The notes beneath the pieces are model-generated. The model saw only the letters and a program-made list of their open reading frames with translations, was not told where the DNA came from and did not search any database. Below, in pieces: positions 1 to 9,244 of a stretch of DNA of 64,000 bases. Source of the stretch: Chitinophaga polysaccharea. Its GTDB lineage: Bacteria > Bacteroidota > Bacteroidia > Chitinophagales > Chitinophagaceae. The stretch covers positions 434,001-498,000 of the forward strand of contig NZ_VIWO01000002.1 of the NCBI RefSeq assembly GCF_007829335.1. The letters are read 5' to 3'. Numbering within the stretch: position 1 is the first letter of the stretch; the number at the start of each line of letters is the position of its first letter. A program made the position numbers and the translations under genes.

Positions 1-245
1 ATTTACCTGTTGTTCAACTAAAAAAAGAATGTTAAAGCAGGCAATAGCGTGCCGTCACGCATTTGCGTGCCATGGGGCTCCCAGCGGGAAAAGATAAACT
101 TGGATTTTGCCTCATGCTGTTGGGCAACCATAGCGTTCAACGCAGGATGATGGCCGTCTGTGGTGTCTTACCTACCTAAATACGCTTCTGTTTCGTTGTT
201 TAGATTAATAACACGAAAGGATTTGAAATTGTTGAAGAAAATATA

Positions 246-893
246 CTAAAAGTTGAAAAGTTCGCGGAGGCCCAGGGCCAGCATCTGAACACCGATTACT
301 GCGAGGATGAGTCCCATCATTTTGGTGATCACCATCATTACGTTGGTCCCGATTACTTTTACAATCCGCTCACCGGCAATAAAGAGGAGATAGGTGATGT
401 AACATATAAACGCATAAATGGCTATTACAATGGCCAGGTGGGTGAGGTCTTTTGCCGCAGAATAACTCATAGAGGTGGTGATCGCGCCAGGTCCTGCCAG
501 CAGTGGCATGGCCAGGGGAGTAATAGCGATGCTGATACCCTGGTCAGCTTTTACAGGCTGTGCGCCGAGTTGTGCATTTTCCGGTTTGCTTTCCTTATCA
601 CCCCGCACCATTTCATACCCGATTACAAATACCAGGATACCACCTGTAACGCGCAATGCTGCCAGTGTAATACCGAATACATGGAATATCAGTTTACCCG
701 CCACACTAAAAACTAAGATAATACAAAACGCCACTAACACCGACTTGGTAGCTATATTGCGCTTGGCTTTCTTATCCATATGAGACGTGAGCTCCATGAA
801 AACGGGGATGGCCGAAATAGGGTTCACAATCGCCAGCAATCCCATGAACACTGTGGTAGCAAACGCAATGTAGTTATCAAATAAAGTCATCAT
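246..893 (-). CDS. MarC family integral membrane protein
   Basis: Inner-membrane protein of the MarC/UPF0056 family, whose transport role is not settled. About six hydrophobic segments span the whole length. The N-terminal segment carries the family's VNPISAIP signature, and a PLAMPLLAGPGAIT stretch in the second half matches the repeated family motif. I chose the ATG at 893 because it puts the first membrane helix near the N-terminus as usual. An in-frame GTG at 926 would add 11 residues. The gene lies 58 bp after the stop of the TRIC gene on the same strand, so the two are probably co-transcribed. The family call is firm; the physiological substrate is unknown. Confidence 0.9.
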   Translation of the reverse strand: MMTLFDNYIAFATTVFMGLLAIVNPISAIPVFMELTSHMDKKAKRNIATKSVLVAFCIILVFSVAGKLIFHVFGITLAALRVTGGILVFVIGYEMVRGDKESKPENAQLGAQPVKADQGISIAITPLAMPLLAGPGAITTSMSYSAAKDLTHLAIVIAIYAFICYITYLLFIAGERIVKVIGTNVMMVITKMMGLILAVIGVQMLALGLRELFNF

Positions 894-951
894 GTCAGCA
901 ATATAATAAAATTTATTTACCGGCACACATCCATTTGGCTATTGTGGGAAG

Positions 952-1566
952 CTAAGCCCGCATGCGGGGTAACTGCCAGTTGTGGCGCAGGCTGACCAGG
1001 CGTATGCTTACTATAACGCTAACGGCTATACTCTGTACAATATCTCCCGGGATACCGGTATAGTGGCCTGCTACCAGGTAGAGGATCCCCCCGGCCAGCG
1101 AAGCTGCTGCATAGATTTCCCGCGTGAAAAGTATAGGCTGTTCGCCGCAGATAACATCGCGTAATAAGCCGCCAAAAGTACCCGTTATCACGCCCAGGGC
1201 TACGCACACCGGCATAGGTAAGCCAGCCGCCAACCCTTTGTTGATACCGGTAATGGTGAACATTCCAAGTCCGATAGCATCAAATGTGCTGAGTAAACGC
1301 GTCAACTTTTTAACATAGGAGAAGAATACAGCGGCTATCAGTGCAGCTACAATAATGGCCGTATTGCTAAGCTCATCGGTCATCCAGGCTACCGGCGTAG
1401 CGCCAATGAGTAAATCGCGTATGGTTCCGCCTCCAATGGCTGTAATAAATGCCAGCGCCAGTAGTCCTATAACATCGTAAGATTTATTAATGGCGGCTGT
1501 TGCTCCTGAAACAGCAAATGCAAATGTACCGAGTAGTTCCAGTACCTGAATAAAGGTGAGCTGCAT
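952..1566 (-). CDS. TRIC/UPF0126 family trimeric cation channel homologue
   Basis: Membrane protein of the UPF0126 (YicG) family, bacterial relatives of trimeric intracellular cation channels. It has about seven hydrophobic helices in two repeats. Each repeat carries the family's glycine-rich motif: GGGTIRDLL near residue 46 and GGLLRDV near residue 133. The length of 204 residues is normal for the family. The ATG at 1566 is preceded on the minus strand by AAGGAG about 4 bases upstream, one of the clearer ribosome sites in this window. It is probably the first gene of a two-gene unit with marC. Channel activity is inferred from the family only. Confidence 0.88.
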   Translation of the reverse strand: MQLTFIQVLELLGTFAFAVSGATAAINKSYDVIGLLALAFITAIGGGTIRDLLIGATPVAWMTDELSNTAIIVAALIAAVFFSYVKKLTRLLSTFDAIGLGMFTITGINKGLAAGLPMPVCVALGVITGTFGGLLRDVICGEQPILFTREIYAAASLAGGILYLVAGHYTGIPGDIVQSIAVSVIVSIRLVSLRHNWQLPRMRA

Positions 1567-1635
1567 TCTCCTTATCTGATTTGCGGTCGAAGATAAGGAT
1601 ACTTTGCCTACAGGAACATTTTTTTTAATACGTTA

Positions 1636-1893
1636 TCAATAGTCGTACGCCGACTCCCCGCGTAAGGTACGCTCAATCTGGTTGCGGAGATCGTGACTGA
1701 ATCCCACCACTTCAATTTTAGGATGATGATCAAGGTAGATAAGAAAACGTCCGGCTTCTTTGGTTACGAGGTCGTAAATATCTTCCAGCAATGCACTCAA
1801 CAATTTTCGCGTGGTTTCTGCAATCTGGGCGAGTGAACTATCTTCAAAATGCCGGTATTCACGGTTTTTATAAGATAAGGCAATCTGTATCAT
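1636..1893 (-). CDS. 85-residue hypothetical protein
   Basis: I do not recognise this small protein. It has no signal peptide or membrane segment and looks like a mixed alpha/beta cytosolic protein: strand-like MIQIALSYKN at the N-terminus, an amphipathic helix (about residues 20-42), then strands FLIYL and IEVVGF and a charged C-terminal helix. The ATG at 1893 lies 28 bases from a near-perfect inverted repeat (1922-1945), which suggests regulated expression. It points the same way as the TRIC gene but is separated from it by 69 bp. The reading frame is plausible by codon use, and no competing frame is better. Confidence 0.6.
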   Translation of the reverse strand: MIQIALSYKNREYRHFEDSSLAQIAETTRKLLSALLEDIYDLVTKEAGRFLIYLDHHPKIEVVGFSHDLRNQIERTLRGESAYDY

Positions 1894-1921
1894 AACTGAT
1901 GGTTTTTCCAGGATTAGTTAT

Positions 1922-1945
1922 ACTGATTAGTATTATCTAATCAGT
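1922..1945. promoter_or_regulatory. Inverted repeat upstream of the 85-residue protein gene
   Basis: Exact 9-bp arms ACTGATTAG (1922-1930) and CTAATCAGT (1937-1945) with a 6-bp spacer. The position 29-52 bp before the start codon at 1893 fits an operator for a dimeric regulator. No T-tract follows, so it does not look like a terminator. The remaining gap up to 2169 is AT-rich and shows no gene. Confidence 0.45.
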
Positions 1946-2169
1946 TGGTTTTCATTATTTAATTATTAAATCTGGGTATAAAAATAGAAAAAAAGAAATT
2001 GTTTTATTCCAACTAAAGGGGGATTTTTATCCACAAAAAAGAAAAAAGATGAAATAAACAATATCTTTCCAAGTTAACCACCCGCCACTACAACAATACC
2101 ATTCCCACATTGTTCATTTTTTTTCCGTTATAATTTAGCTACCATTGCACTTCATATTATTATAGAATA

Positions 2170-4332
2170 ATGAAGCAACTAACCTTATTAATTGTTTTAG
2201 TAGTGCTGTATTGCCTGCCCATGCAGGCTCAGCCCGGAAAAGGAGTCCGTTGGAGCCACGATGGACAAGCTTATTTCAAGGCAACCCCGGCAGGCATCGA
2301 AGTCTATCCTCTATCAGGCGCGGCCGCCACTGTAAAAGTCCCCGCAGCCGCCTTTAATGGCCTCCCCATCAGGGATTTCTATTTTTCAGCAGATGAGAAA
2401 AAATTGCTCCTCTACACCAACGCAAAAAAAGTATGGCGCTATGAAACCCGGGGCGACTACTGGGTGCTGGATATCGCTACCGGCAAGCTGCAACAGCTGG
2501 GAAAAGGTAAACCAGCGTCTTCCCTCATGTTCGCGAAACTGTCGCCAGATGGCACTAAAGCCGCCTATGTAAGCGAACATAACATTTTCGTTGAAGACTT
2601 ACAGGCCGGGAATATTACCGCGCTGACCACCGATGGTACCCGCCGTTTCATTAACGGTACTTTCGACTGGGCCTACGAAGAAGAATTCGGATGCCGCGAT
2701 GGATTCCGCTGGAGCCCTGATGGTAAACAGATTGCCTACTGGCAGATCGATGCCACCAAAATCCGCGACTTCCTCATGATCAATAATACCGATTCTATCT
2801 ATTCTTTCACTGTCCCCGTAGAATATCCTAAAGCAGGAGAGAGCCCTTCCGCCTGCCGCATCGGGGTAGCGAACATACAAACTGCTAAAACAACATGGAT
2901 GCAGGTTCCGGGCGATCAGCAACAACATTATATTCCCCGCATGGAATGGCTGCCCGGCAAAAATGCACTGATCATCCAACAGCTGAATCGCAAACAAAAC
3001 GAAAGTAAGGTGATGCTCTGCGATGCTGCCACCGGCAAAGTGCGTTCCCTTTACGAAGAAAAAGACAGCGCCTGGATCGATGTGAAATCACGCTGGGATG
3101 ATGATAATATCGCTGGCTGGGACTTTATCCGTAATGGGAAGTCCTTCATCTGGGTAAGTGAGGAAGATGGCTGGCGTCATCTCTATAATGTGAATATGGA
3201 AGACAGTAAAGTTACCTTGCTTACGCCAGGTAACTACGATGTGATCAGTATCGCCAAAATAGATGAAGCGAATAATACCATCTATTTTGCGGCTTCTCCC
3301 GAAAACCCCACCCAGCAATATCTTTACAAGGTACCGTTGACCGGTGGCAAAGCAGAACGTATCACACCCGCTAACCAACCCGGTACGCATGAATACAAAA
3401 TTTCTCCTTACAGCAACTGGGCCATTCATGATTTTAGCAATGCCGTTACTTACCCGGTAAATGAAAACCTGCAACTGCCTGCGCATAAAAGCAGCACCAA
3501 CGTGGTGATGAACGCGATCAGCAAAGCAGCCAATGCACCCAACAAACCGGAATTCTTTGATATTACTACGGTAGATGGCGTAACCATGACGGGTTGGATG
3601 AGCAAGCCCGCCAACTTCGACCCGGCAAAAAAATACCCGGTTGTATTCTATGTATATGGCGAACCCGCAGGAGCTACTTCCCTGGATGCTATTGGCGCTG
3701 GTCGTAACTTCCTTTATGATGGCGATATGGCTGCTGATGGGTATATCTATGTGACGATGGACAACCGCGGTACCCCATTGCCTAAAGGGCGTCAGTGGCG
3801 CAAATCCATCTACCGTAAAGTAGGACTCATCAATGCCCGCGACCAGGCCATGGGCGCGCAGGCGCTGATGAAAAAATATTCCTTCATCGATCCGGAACGC
3901 GTGGCTGTATGGGGTTGGAGCGGAGGCGGTTCCATGACGCTGAACCTCTTATTCCAGTATCCCGATATTTATAAAACCGGTATTGCCATTGCAGCGGTGG
4001 GTAATGTGCTGACCTACGATAACATTTACCAGGAGCGCTACATGGGCCTGCCACAGGAGAACCGCGAAGATTTTGTAAAAGGATCGCCTATCACTTATGC
4101 ACGTAACCTGAAAGGCAACCTGCTCTATATTCATGGTACCGGCGATGATAATGTGCATTACCAGAACGCGGAAATGTTGCTAAATGAACTGATTAAGTAC
4201 AACCGGCAGTTCCAGTTTATGGCCTATCCTAACCGCACCCACAGCATCTCTGAGGGGCCTGGTACTTTTGAGCACCTGTCGACCTTGTACACGAATTATC
4301 TGCGGACACATTGTGAACCAGGTGGAAAATAG
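2170..4332 (+). CDS. Secreted S9 family dipeptidyl-peptidase IV
   Basis: Serine peptidase of the DPP-IV type (S9B), expected to release X-Pro or X-Ala dipeptides from peptide N-termini in the periplasm. A signal peptide covers about residues 1-20 (ending near LPMQAQ). An eight-bladed propeller domain follows and contains the substrate-N-terminus motif DWAYEEE. The C-terminal alpha/beta hydrolase has nucleophile Ser584 in GWSGGG, Asp659 in GDDNVH and His691 in NRTHS, so the triad is complete. The 720-residue length is standard. The gene is monocistronic; a near-consensus -7 element TACCATTG sits at 2140-2147. The family call is very secure. Confidence 0.96.
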   Translation: MKQLTLLIVLVVLYCLPMQAQPGKGVRWSHDGQAYFKATPAGIEVYPLSGAAATVKVPAAAFNGLPIRDFYFSADEKKLLLYTNAKKVWRYETRGDYWVLDIATGKLQQLGKGKPASSLMFAKLSPDGTKAAYVSEHNIFVEDLQAGNITALTTDGTRRFINGTFDWAYEEEFGCRDGFRWSPDGKQIAYWQIDATKIRDFLMINNTDSIYSFTVPVEYPKAGESPSACRIGVANIQTAKTTWMQVPGDQQQHYIPRMEWLPGKNALIIQQLNRKQNESKVMLCDAATGKVRSLYEEKDSAWIDVKSRWDDDNIAGWDFIRNGKSFIWVSEEDGWRHLYNVNMEDSKVTLLTPGNYDVISIAKIDEANNTIYFAASPENPTQQYLYKVPLTGGKAERITPANQPGTHEYKISPYSNWAIHDFSNAVTYPVNENLQLPAHKSSTNVVMNAISKAANAPNKPEFFDITTVDGVTMTGWMSKPANFDPAKKYPVVFYVYGEPAGATSLDAIGAGRNFLYDGDMAADGYIYVTMDNRGTPLPKGRQWRKSIYRKVGLINARDQAMGAQALMKKYSFIDPERVAVWGWSGGGSMTLNLLFQYPDIYKTGIAIAAVGNVLTYDNIYQERYMGLPQENREDFVKGSPITYARNLKGNLLYIHGTGDDNVHYQNAEMLLNELIKYNRQFQFMAYPNRTHSISEGPGTFEHLSTLYTNYLRTHCEPGGK

Positions 4333-4342
4333 GCAAAAGCAT

Positions 4343-4350
4343 TACCTTTG
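4343..4350 (+). promoter_or_regulatory. -7 promoter element TACCTTTG
   Basis: Exact match to the Bacteroidota TAnnTTTG element, 20 bp before the ATG at 4370 and 10 bp after the stop of the DPP-IV gene. It indicates that the small membrane protein is transcribed separately. No clear -33 TTTG is seen at the usual spacing. Confidence 0.5.
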
Positions 4351-4369
4351 CCACCCTAAATAGAAAAGT

Positions 4370-4759
4370 ATGTCCAGGACGGCTATTATTGGTATACTGG
4401 CAGTTTTGCTGGTAATTGCATGTGCTTTTTTTCCTTGGTCTTTCATTGAAAGCAAGCACCTGATGTTTACAGGAATGAATGGAACCGGCTCCAGCTACGG
4501 AGAACCAGGTAAACTAAGTATTATTCTTTCGGTGTTGGCGATCATCATATTCCTGGTGAAGAATAAATGGGTATCCAGGATGAACCTGTTCATTGTAGGC
4601 TTCCTGGTAGCCTGGACTTTCCGGAATATGTTGTTGTATTCGCGTTGTGAGATGGGAATATGCCCGCAGCCGGGAGCGGCGTTGTATGTTTCACTGGCAG
4701 CAGCGCTGCTGGCCTTTGGCTGCGTGTTGTTTACACGGACGCCCGGGAAACGTTCCTGA
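4370..4759 (+). CDS. Small four-helix membrane protein, function unknown
   Basis: Hydrophobic 129-residue protein with four predicted membrane helices (about residues 5-22, 48-64, 71-88 and 103-121). The first loop is glycine-rich (TGMNGTGSSYGEPG), and the third loop has two cysteines in SRCEMGICPQPG. I recognise this layout from uncharacterised Bacteroidota membrane proteins but no function is known to me. It has its own promoter element just upstream and ends at a strong bidirectional terminator. Confidence 0.75.
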   Translation: MSRTAIIGILAVLLVIACAFFPWSFIESKHLMFTGMNGTGSSYGEPGKLSIILSVLAIIIFLVKNKWVSRMNLFIVGFLVAWTFRNMLLYSRCEMGICPQPGAALYVSLAAALLAFGCVLFTRTPGKRS

Positions 4760-4772
4760 TAATGACGATATT

Positions 4773-4815
4773 AAAAAAGTATGCCGGGAAAATATTTTCC
4801 CGGCATACTTTTTTT
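4773..4815. terminator. Bidirectional intrinsic terminator
   Basis: Perfect inverted repeat with stem AGTATGCCGGGAAAA and its complement, flanked by an A-run on the left and a T-run on the right. It therefore terminates transcription from both sides, between the convergent genes ending at 4759 and 4814. Confidence 0.9.
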
Positions 4816-5458
4816 AGAAAATAGCTTTATGTAGTATCCAGGCTCCAGCCAGTATCCCGGCGCCCATAAGCCAGTATCGTAAAATAACGGGAAGCGGACG
4901 TTGGGCAGTGACCCGTGCTTTGATAAAACTAAAAAGGGTAAGCCCCAGGAAAACCAGCATGATACTGGTTTGAGAGGCAGCAGGGAAATTTTCGTTAGAG
5001 AGATAAGGCCCCAGCGATACCATTCCTCCCAATAAAAAAAAGCAGCCGGTCAGCAATCCATGCTTTATGGCACGTGAACGGCTAAACGAAGTTTCACTTA
5101 CTTTTTCATGCTCCAGTAATTGTTCCCAGGAATGCGCATCCTTTTCCATCTCCTGTTCAATATGCGTGATCGTATGCGCATTGATATCGAGCTGTTGTAG
5201 TTTGGCTCTTTCTTTGTCCGATAGGAGGGGACTGTCGTGCTGCAGATCGCCCTTATTGGCCTGGAAAGCGCTGAACATTACCAGCACGCCGGCACCCAGC
5301 AGGAGGCACAGGTGAATGGTATAAAAGGTCTGCACCTCGATGGAGAATAGCTGTATTACCTGGGTGGCAAAAAACAGCAGGAAAAGTCCATCGGGAAAAC
5401 CGATTAAAAAGTCTGTTTTCCATCCGGAACTACGGATGGCTTTATGGGATGCACTCAT
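4814..5458 (-). CDS. Divergent VIT1/CCC1-like membrane protein
   Basis: 214-residue membrane protein. The layout is two helices (about 15-40 and 43-62), a charged helical cytosolic stretch (about 70-125), then three helices (about 132-155, 163-180 and 188-210). That 2+soluble+3 arrangement is the one seen in VIT1/CCC1 iron/manganese transporters. The start of helix 1 (FLIGFPDGLFLLF) resembles the family's GxxDGL motif, and the soluble part is rich in Glu and His (EQEMEKDAHSWEQLLEHEK), like the metal-binding domain. Overall similarity is low, so metal transport is a hypothesis. It converges with the preceding small membrane protein on a shared terminator. Confidence 0.6.
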   Translation of the reverse strand: MSASHKAIRSSGWKTDFLIGFPDGLFLLFFATQVIQLFSIEVQTFYTIHLCLLLGAGVLVMFSAFQANKGDLQHDSPLLSDKERAKLQQLDINAHTITHIEQEMEKDAHSWEQLLEHEKVSETSFSRSRAIKHGLLTGCFFLLGGMVSLGPYLSNENFPAASQTSIMLVFLGLTLFSFIKARVTAQRPLPVILRYWLMGAGILAGAWILHKAIF

Positions 5459-5469
5459 ACAGTGATTAA

Positions 5470-6708
5470 CTAGCTAAAAACCTGTTCAAGGCTCCTTTGA
5501 ATGATTTGCACACAATCTGCAATCTGTGCGGCATTGATGGTCAATGGCGGTGCAAATCGTATTTTATCTCCATGGGTAGGTTTGGCCAGCAGGCCATGCA
5601 CTTTTAACGTCAGGCACAGGTCCCATGCGGCTTCAGGATCCGGATGCTGAATGACAATGGCATTCAATAAGCCTTTTCCGCGTACAGTGGTGATGTAGGG
5701 AGAATGAAGATCCTCCAGGCCACTGCGTAGTAACTGGCCCATTGCCACGGCATTTTCGGCCATGTGTTCGTCCTTCAATACCTGGAGGGAAGTGATGGCC
5801 ACTTTGCAGGCCAGCGGGTTACCGCCATAAGTAGAACCATGTTCCCCGGGCTTAATGGTCAGCATGATTTCATCATCGGCCAATACCGCGCTGATAGGCA
5901 GGGTACCGCCAGACAATGCTTTACCAAGGATCAATATATCCGGGCGCACCTGCTCATGGTCGCAGGCCAGCATTTTACCGGTACGGGCAAGCCCAGTTTG
6001 TATTTCATCTGCTATAAACAGTACATTGGCATCCTGGCAATATTGCCGGGCTTTGGCCAGGTATCCTTCGTCTGGCACCATCACGCCAGCTTCGCCTTGT
6101 ATGGGTTCTACCAGGAATCCGGCTACGTCTTTGTCCTGCAATGCCTGTTCGAGTGCGGTCAAGCTGTTGTAAGGAATCACTTCATAACCCGGCATAAAGG
6201 GACCAAAGTTATTCCGTGCCGACGGATCAGTGCTGAAGGAGATTACATTCAGCGTACGTCCGTGGAAATTATTGGCGCATACGATAATCTTTGCCTTGTT
6301 CTGGGGGATACCTTTTACAATATAAGCCCAGTGCCGGCAGAGTTTCAGCGCTGTTTCCACGGCTTCCACACCGGTGTTCATCGGGAGCACCTTGTCGTAT
6401 CCAAAGTAGCTGGTAATATACTGTGCGTATTCACCCAGCAGGTCGTTATGAAATGCACGGGAGGTGAGCGTCAGCTTTTGCGCCTGTGCTATCAGGGTAG
6501 CAATTATTTTAGGGTGACAATGCCCCTGGTTAACCGCTGAATATCCGGATAAGAAATCGTAGTAACGTTTGCCGTCTACATCCCATAAAAAAACACCTTC
6601 TCCCCGGTCCAATACAACGGGCAACGGGTGGTAGTTATGGGCACCATACTGTTCTTCCAGCGCCAGGTAATGTTGTGAATTTTCGCTTATCGTGTATGAA
6701 GGTATCAT
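5470..6708 (-). CDS. rocD: Ornithine-oxo-acid aminotransferase
   Basis: PLP-dependent class III aminotransferase that converts ornithine plus 2-oxoglutarate to glutamate-5-semialdehyde plus glutamate. Visible motifs are [13 protein letters not shown] (cofactor-phosphate region), FHGRTL, the Asp of FIADEIQTG, and the Schiff-base Lys in ILGKALSGG. The longest open frame begins at 6771, but residues 1-21 of that frame are hydrophobic and unlike the family. The ATG at 6708 gives the expected start ([14 protein letters not shown]) and a 412-residue protein of normal length. It stands alone; a long inverted repeat lies upstream. Confidence 0.94.
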   Translation of the reverse strand: MIPSYTISENSQHYLALEEQYGAHNYHPLPVVLDRGEGVFLWDVDGKRYYDFLSGYSAVNQGHCHPKIIATLIAQAQKLTLTSRAFHNDLLGEYAQYITSYFGYDKVLPMNTGVEAVETALKLCRHWAYIVKGIPQNKAKIIVCANNFHGRTLNVISFSTDPSARNNFGPFMPGYEVIPYNSLTALEQALQDKDVAGFLVEPIQGEAGVMVPDEGYLAKARQYCQDANVLFIADEIQTGLARTGKMLACDHEQVRPDILILGKALSGGTLPISAVLADDEIMLTIKPGEHGSTYGGNPLACKVAITSLQVLKDEHMAENAVAMGQLLRSGLEDLHSPYITTVRGKGLLNAIVIQHPDPEAAWDLCLTLKVHGLLAKPTHGDKIRFAPPLTINAAQIADCVQIIQRSLEQVFS

Positions 6709-6729
6709 GATCCAAAAGTACGTGAAAAA

Positions 6730-6839
6730 AGCGTAAAGCAGAAAGCGTAAAGCTATTGCAGCGAATGACATCCGCGGTTAGTAACTAATACTCGCTTTGT
6801 TCATTCGCTGCAATAGCTTTACGATTTACGCTTTACGCT
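6730..6839. repeat. Long imperfect inverted repeat with GCGTAAAGC units
   Basis: Arms of 39 bp (6730-6768 and 6801-6839) match at 36 positions and flank a 32-bp loop. The arms contain repeats of GCGTAAAGC and the block CTATTGCAGCGAATGA. The right arm covers the last 7 bases of the acyl-CoA-binding protein gene, and the left arm is 22 bp from rocD's start. There is no adjacent T-tract on either strand. It could be an mRNA-stabilising hairpin, an intergenic palindromic repeat family, or a terminator-like pause. Confidence 0.85.
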
Positions 6840-7093
6840 CCTTTTAGCCGCTGCACCAGCGCTACATATTCTTCCATCGCAGCTTCCCTGGTTTTGCCAT
6901 TCAACTCTGCCCAGGCCTGGTGTTTGGCTTTGGCTACAAAATCGAAAGGGTTGGAAGGACCTTCGGCATCCGCATCTCCACTGGTACCCTGTTTGTATAG
7001 GGCATACAGTTGCAGTAATATCTCATTGGATGGTTTCTCTGGCAGTGTCTTGCTTTCGGCTACAGCCTGTTCAAATTGCTGGATCAGTTCCAT
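6833..7093 (-). CDS. Acyl-CoA-binding protein
   Basis: Small cytosolic protein of the ACBP family that binds medium- and long-chain acyl-CoA esters as a four-helix bundle. Family hallmarks are visible: LQLYALYKQGTSGDA in helix 2 and KHQAWAELNGKTREAAMEEYV across helices 3 and 4. Starting at the ATG at 7093 gives 86 residues, the typical ACBP length. An in-frame TTG at 7120 is less likely. The stop codon falls inside the right arm of the long inverted repeat. Confidence 0.92.
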   Translation of the reverse strand: MELIQQFEQAVAESKTLPEKPSNEILLQLYALYKQGTSGDADAEGPSNPFDFVAKAKHQAWAELNGKTREAAMEEYVALVQRLKGA

Positions 7094-7261
7094 GGTCACC
7101 TGGTTTTTATTTGTTAACAATGCGGTTTTGATGCCTCATTTTTCCTTTATGTCTATAAAGTTGAGCATTATATGTTAATATATCAAAAAAAGCCGATGAT
7201 CCTTAAAAACCAACCTGTAAAACATAATTATTAAACGTATGAACTAATGAACTAAATTCAA

Positions 7262-7269
7262 TACCTTTG
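7262..7269 (+). promoter_or_regulatory. -7 promoter element TACCTTTG for lepA
   Basis: Exact TAnnTTTG match. Transcription would start near 7276, leaving a leader of about 54 bases to the lepA ATG at 7330. No good -33 element is visible. Confidence 0.5.
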
Positions 7270-7329
7270 CCGGCTGAAAAGGTTTAATGCAGTAAATTGC
7301 AACAGGCCTACGGAACAGCAAAACATCAT

Positions 7330-9123
7330 ATGAAGAATATTCGCAATTTTTGTATCATTGCCCATATTGACCACGGTAAAAGTACCCTGGCAGATCGTTT
7401 ATTAGAGTTTACCAATACTATTTCAGACCGCGACATGCAAGCCCAGGTACTGGACGACATGGACCTGGAACGCGAAAAAGGGATCACCATCAAGAGCCAC
7501 GCCATCCAGATGGACTATACCGCAAAGAATGGCGAAAAATATATTTTTAACCTGATCGATACCCCCGGTCACGTGGACTTCTCCTATGAGGTGTCCCGTG
7601 CACTGGCTGCCTGTGAAGGCGCTTTACTGCTGGTAGATGCTGCACAGGGTATCCAGGCACAAACTATTTCCAACCTCTACCTGGCATTGGAAAATGACCT
7701 GGAAATCATCCCCGTTATCAATAAAATTGATATGCCGGGGGCTATGATTGAGGAAGTGAAAGACCAGATCATAGAACTTATTGGCGTAAAAGGCGAAGAA
7801 ATTCTGCTCGCATCCGGTAAAACCGGTATCGGTATTGAAGATATCCTTGAAGCAATTGTACACCGCATCCCCGCACCCAAAGGAAGCAATGAAGCACCGC
7901 TGCAGGCGCTGATCTTCGATAGCGTATTCAACTCTTTCCGCGGCATCATCGCGTATTTCCGCGTGTTTAACGGCACCATTAAGAAAGGCGACAAAATCCA
8001 ATTCGTGAACAGCGGAGAGGAGTATTTTGCGGATGAAGTAGGGATACTCAAACTAGGACTAGCCCCCCGCAAAGAAGTGTTTACCGGCGATGTGGGATAC
8101 ATTATTACCGGTATCAAGAGCGCAAAAGAAGTAAAAGTAGGGGATACCATCACCCTGTCTAATAACCCCTGCACAGAAGGTATCAACGGGTTCCAGGAAG
8201 TAAAACCCATGGTATTTGCGGGTATTTACCCCGTAAATACGGAGGACTTCGAAGAGCTGCGCGAATGTATGGACAAACTGCAGCTGAATGATGCTTCCCT
8301 GACCTACGAGCTGGAAACATCACAGGCGCTTGGATTTGGTTTCCGCTGCGGATTCCTGGGTATGTTGCACATGGAAATCATCCAGGAACGCCTGGAAAGG
8401 GAGTTTAACCAAACGGTGATCACCACCGTACCCAACGTAAGCTTTATTGCACACACTACCCGGGAAGGCGTAGTGATCGTGAATAACCCCAGTGAAATGC
8501 CCGATCCTACAATGCTCGACAGGATTGAAGAGCCTTTCATCCGGGCACAAATCATTACCAAACCAGAATACATCGGCAACATCATGACCCTCTGCCTGGG
8601 TAAACGTGGTAACCTGCTCAATCAAAGCTACCTGACCACCACCCGCGTAGAGCTGATGTTTGAAATACCGCTCACTGAAATCGTATTCGACTTCTACGAT
8701 AAGCTGAAAAGCCAGACCCGTGGCTACGCTTCGTTCGACTATACGCCAATAGGCTTCCGCGACAGCGATATCGTGAAAATGGACATCCTCCTGAATGGCG
8801 ATAAAGTGGATGCACTCAGCGCCCTGATTCACCGCAGCCGCGCCCAGGACTTTGGCCGCAAATTGACCGAGAAACTGAAAGAACTGCTGCCCCGCCAGCA
8901 ATTCCTCATCGCCATACAGGCCGCCATCGGGGCTAAAATCGTGGCCCGCGAAAATATCAGTGCTATGCGTAAAGACGTAACGGCGAAATGTTATGGCGGT
9001 GATATTTCCCGTAAACGTAAACTCCTCGAGAAACAGAAAGAAGGTAAGAAACGTATGCGTCAGATCGGTAACGTAGAAATTCCGCAGGAAGCATTCCTCG
9101 CGGTGTTGAAACTGGACGACTAA
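7330..9123 (+). CDS. lepA: Elongation factor 4 (LepA), back-translocating ribosomal GTPase
   Basis: Translational GTPase that acts on stalled or initiating ribosomes. G motifs are complete: P-loop AHIDHGKST at the N-terminus, DTPGHVDF and NKID. The LepA-specific stretch [14 protein letters not shown] and the basic C-terminal domain ([22 protein letters not shown]) separate it from EF-G. The ATG at 7330 gives the standard N-terminus [17 protein letters not shown] and 597 residues. The longer frame begins with a TTG at 7297 and has no family support. It is monocistronic behind a Bacteroidota promoter element. Confidence 0.97.
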   Translation: MKNIRNFCIIAHIDHGKSTLADRLLEFTNTISDRDMQAQVLDDMDLEREKGITIKSHAIQMDYTAKNGEKYIFNLIDTPGHVDFSYEVSRALAACEGALLLVDAAQGIQAQTISNLYLALENDLEIIPVINKIDMPGAMIEEVKDQIIELIGVKGEEILLASGKTGIGIEDILEAIVHRIPAPKGSNEAPLQALIFDSVFNSFRGIIAYFRVFNGTIKKGDKIQFVNSGEEYFADEVGILKLGLAPRKEVFTGDVGYIITGIKSAKEVKVGDTITLSNNPCTEGINGFQEVKPMVFAGIYPVNTEDFEELRECMDKLQLNDASLTYELETSQALGFGFRCGFLGMLHMEIIQERLEREFNQTVITTVPNVSFIAHTTREGVVIVNNPSEMPDPTMLDRIEEPFIRAQIITKPEYIGNIMTLCLGKRGNLLNQSYLTTTRVELMFEIPLTEIVFDFYDKLKSQTRGYASFDYTPIGFRDSDIVKMDILLNGDKVDALSALIHRSRAQDFGRKLTEKLKELLPRQQFLIAIQAAIGAKIVARENISAMRKDVTAKCYGGDISRKRKLLEKQKEGKKRMRQIGNVEIPQEAFLAVLKLDD

Positions 9124-9219
9124 ATGCATCAACAATACTACATGGGATAGCGAAGATGCCGGCCAACTACCTGCCGGTATCTTCGCTAATCTTTTTTAAA
9201 TGAGAAGAGAGATTAACCT

Positions 9220-9227
9220 TATTTTTG
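9220..9227 (+). promoter_or_regulatory. -7 promoter element TATTTTTG
   Basis: Exact TAnnTTTG match, 18 bp before the ATG at 9245. It predicts a short leader for the secreted thioredoxin-fold gene. Confidence 0.45.
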
Positions 9228-9244
9228 AGTAAAACCAATCACCC

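Noticed and set aside
1..245. Possible 3' end of a minus-strand gene (frame ending near 31)
   Set aside because: The frame is only about 43 codons after a stop, has no start and no recognisable family; I see nothing to support in 1-245.
5764..6540. Plus-strand open frame of 258 residues
   Set aside because: Antisense shadow of rocD, whose aminotransferase motifs are unambiguous.
8320..9135. Minus-strand open frame of 271 residues
   Set aside because: Antisense to lepA; no family features.
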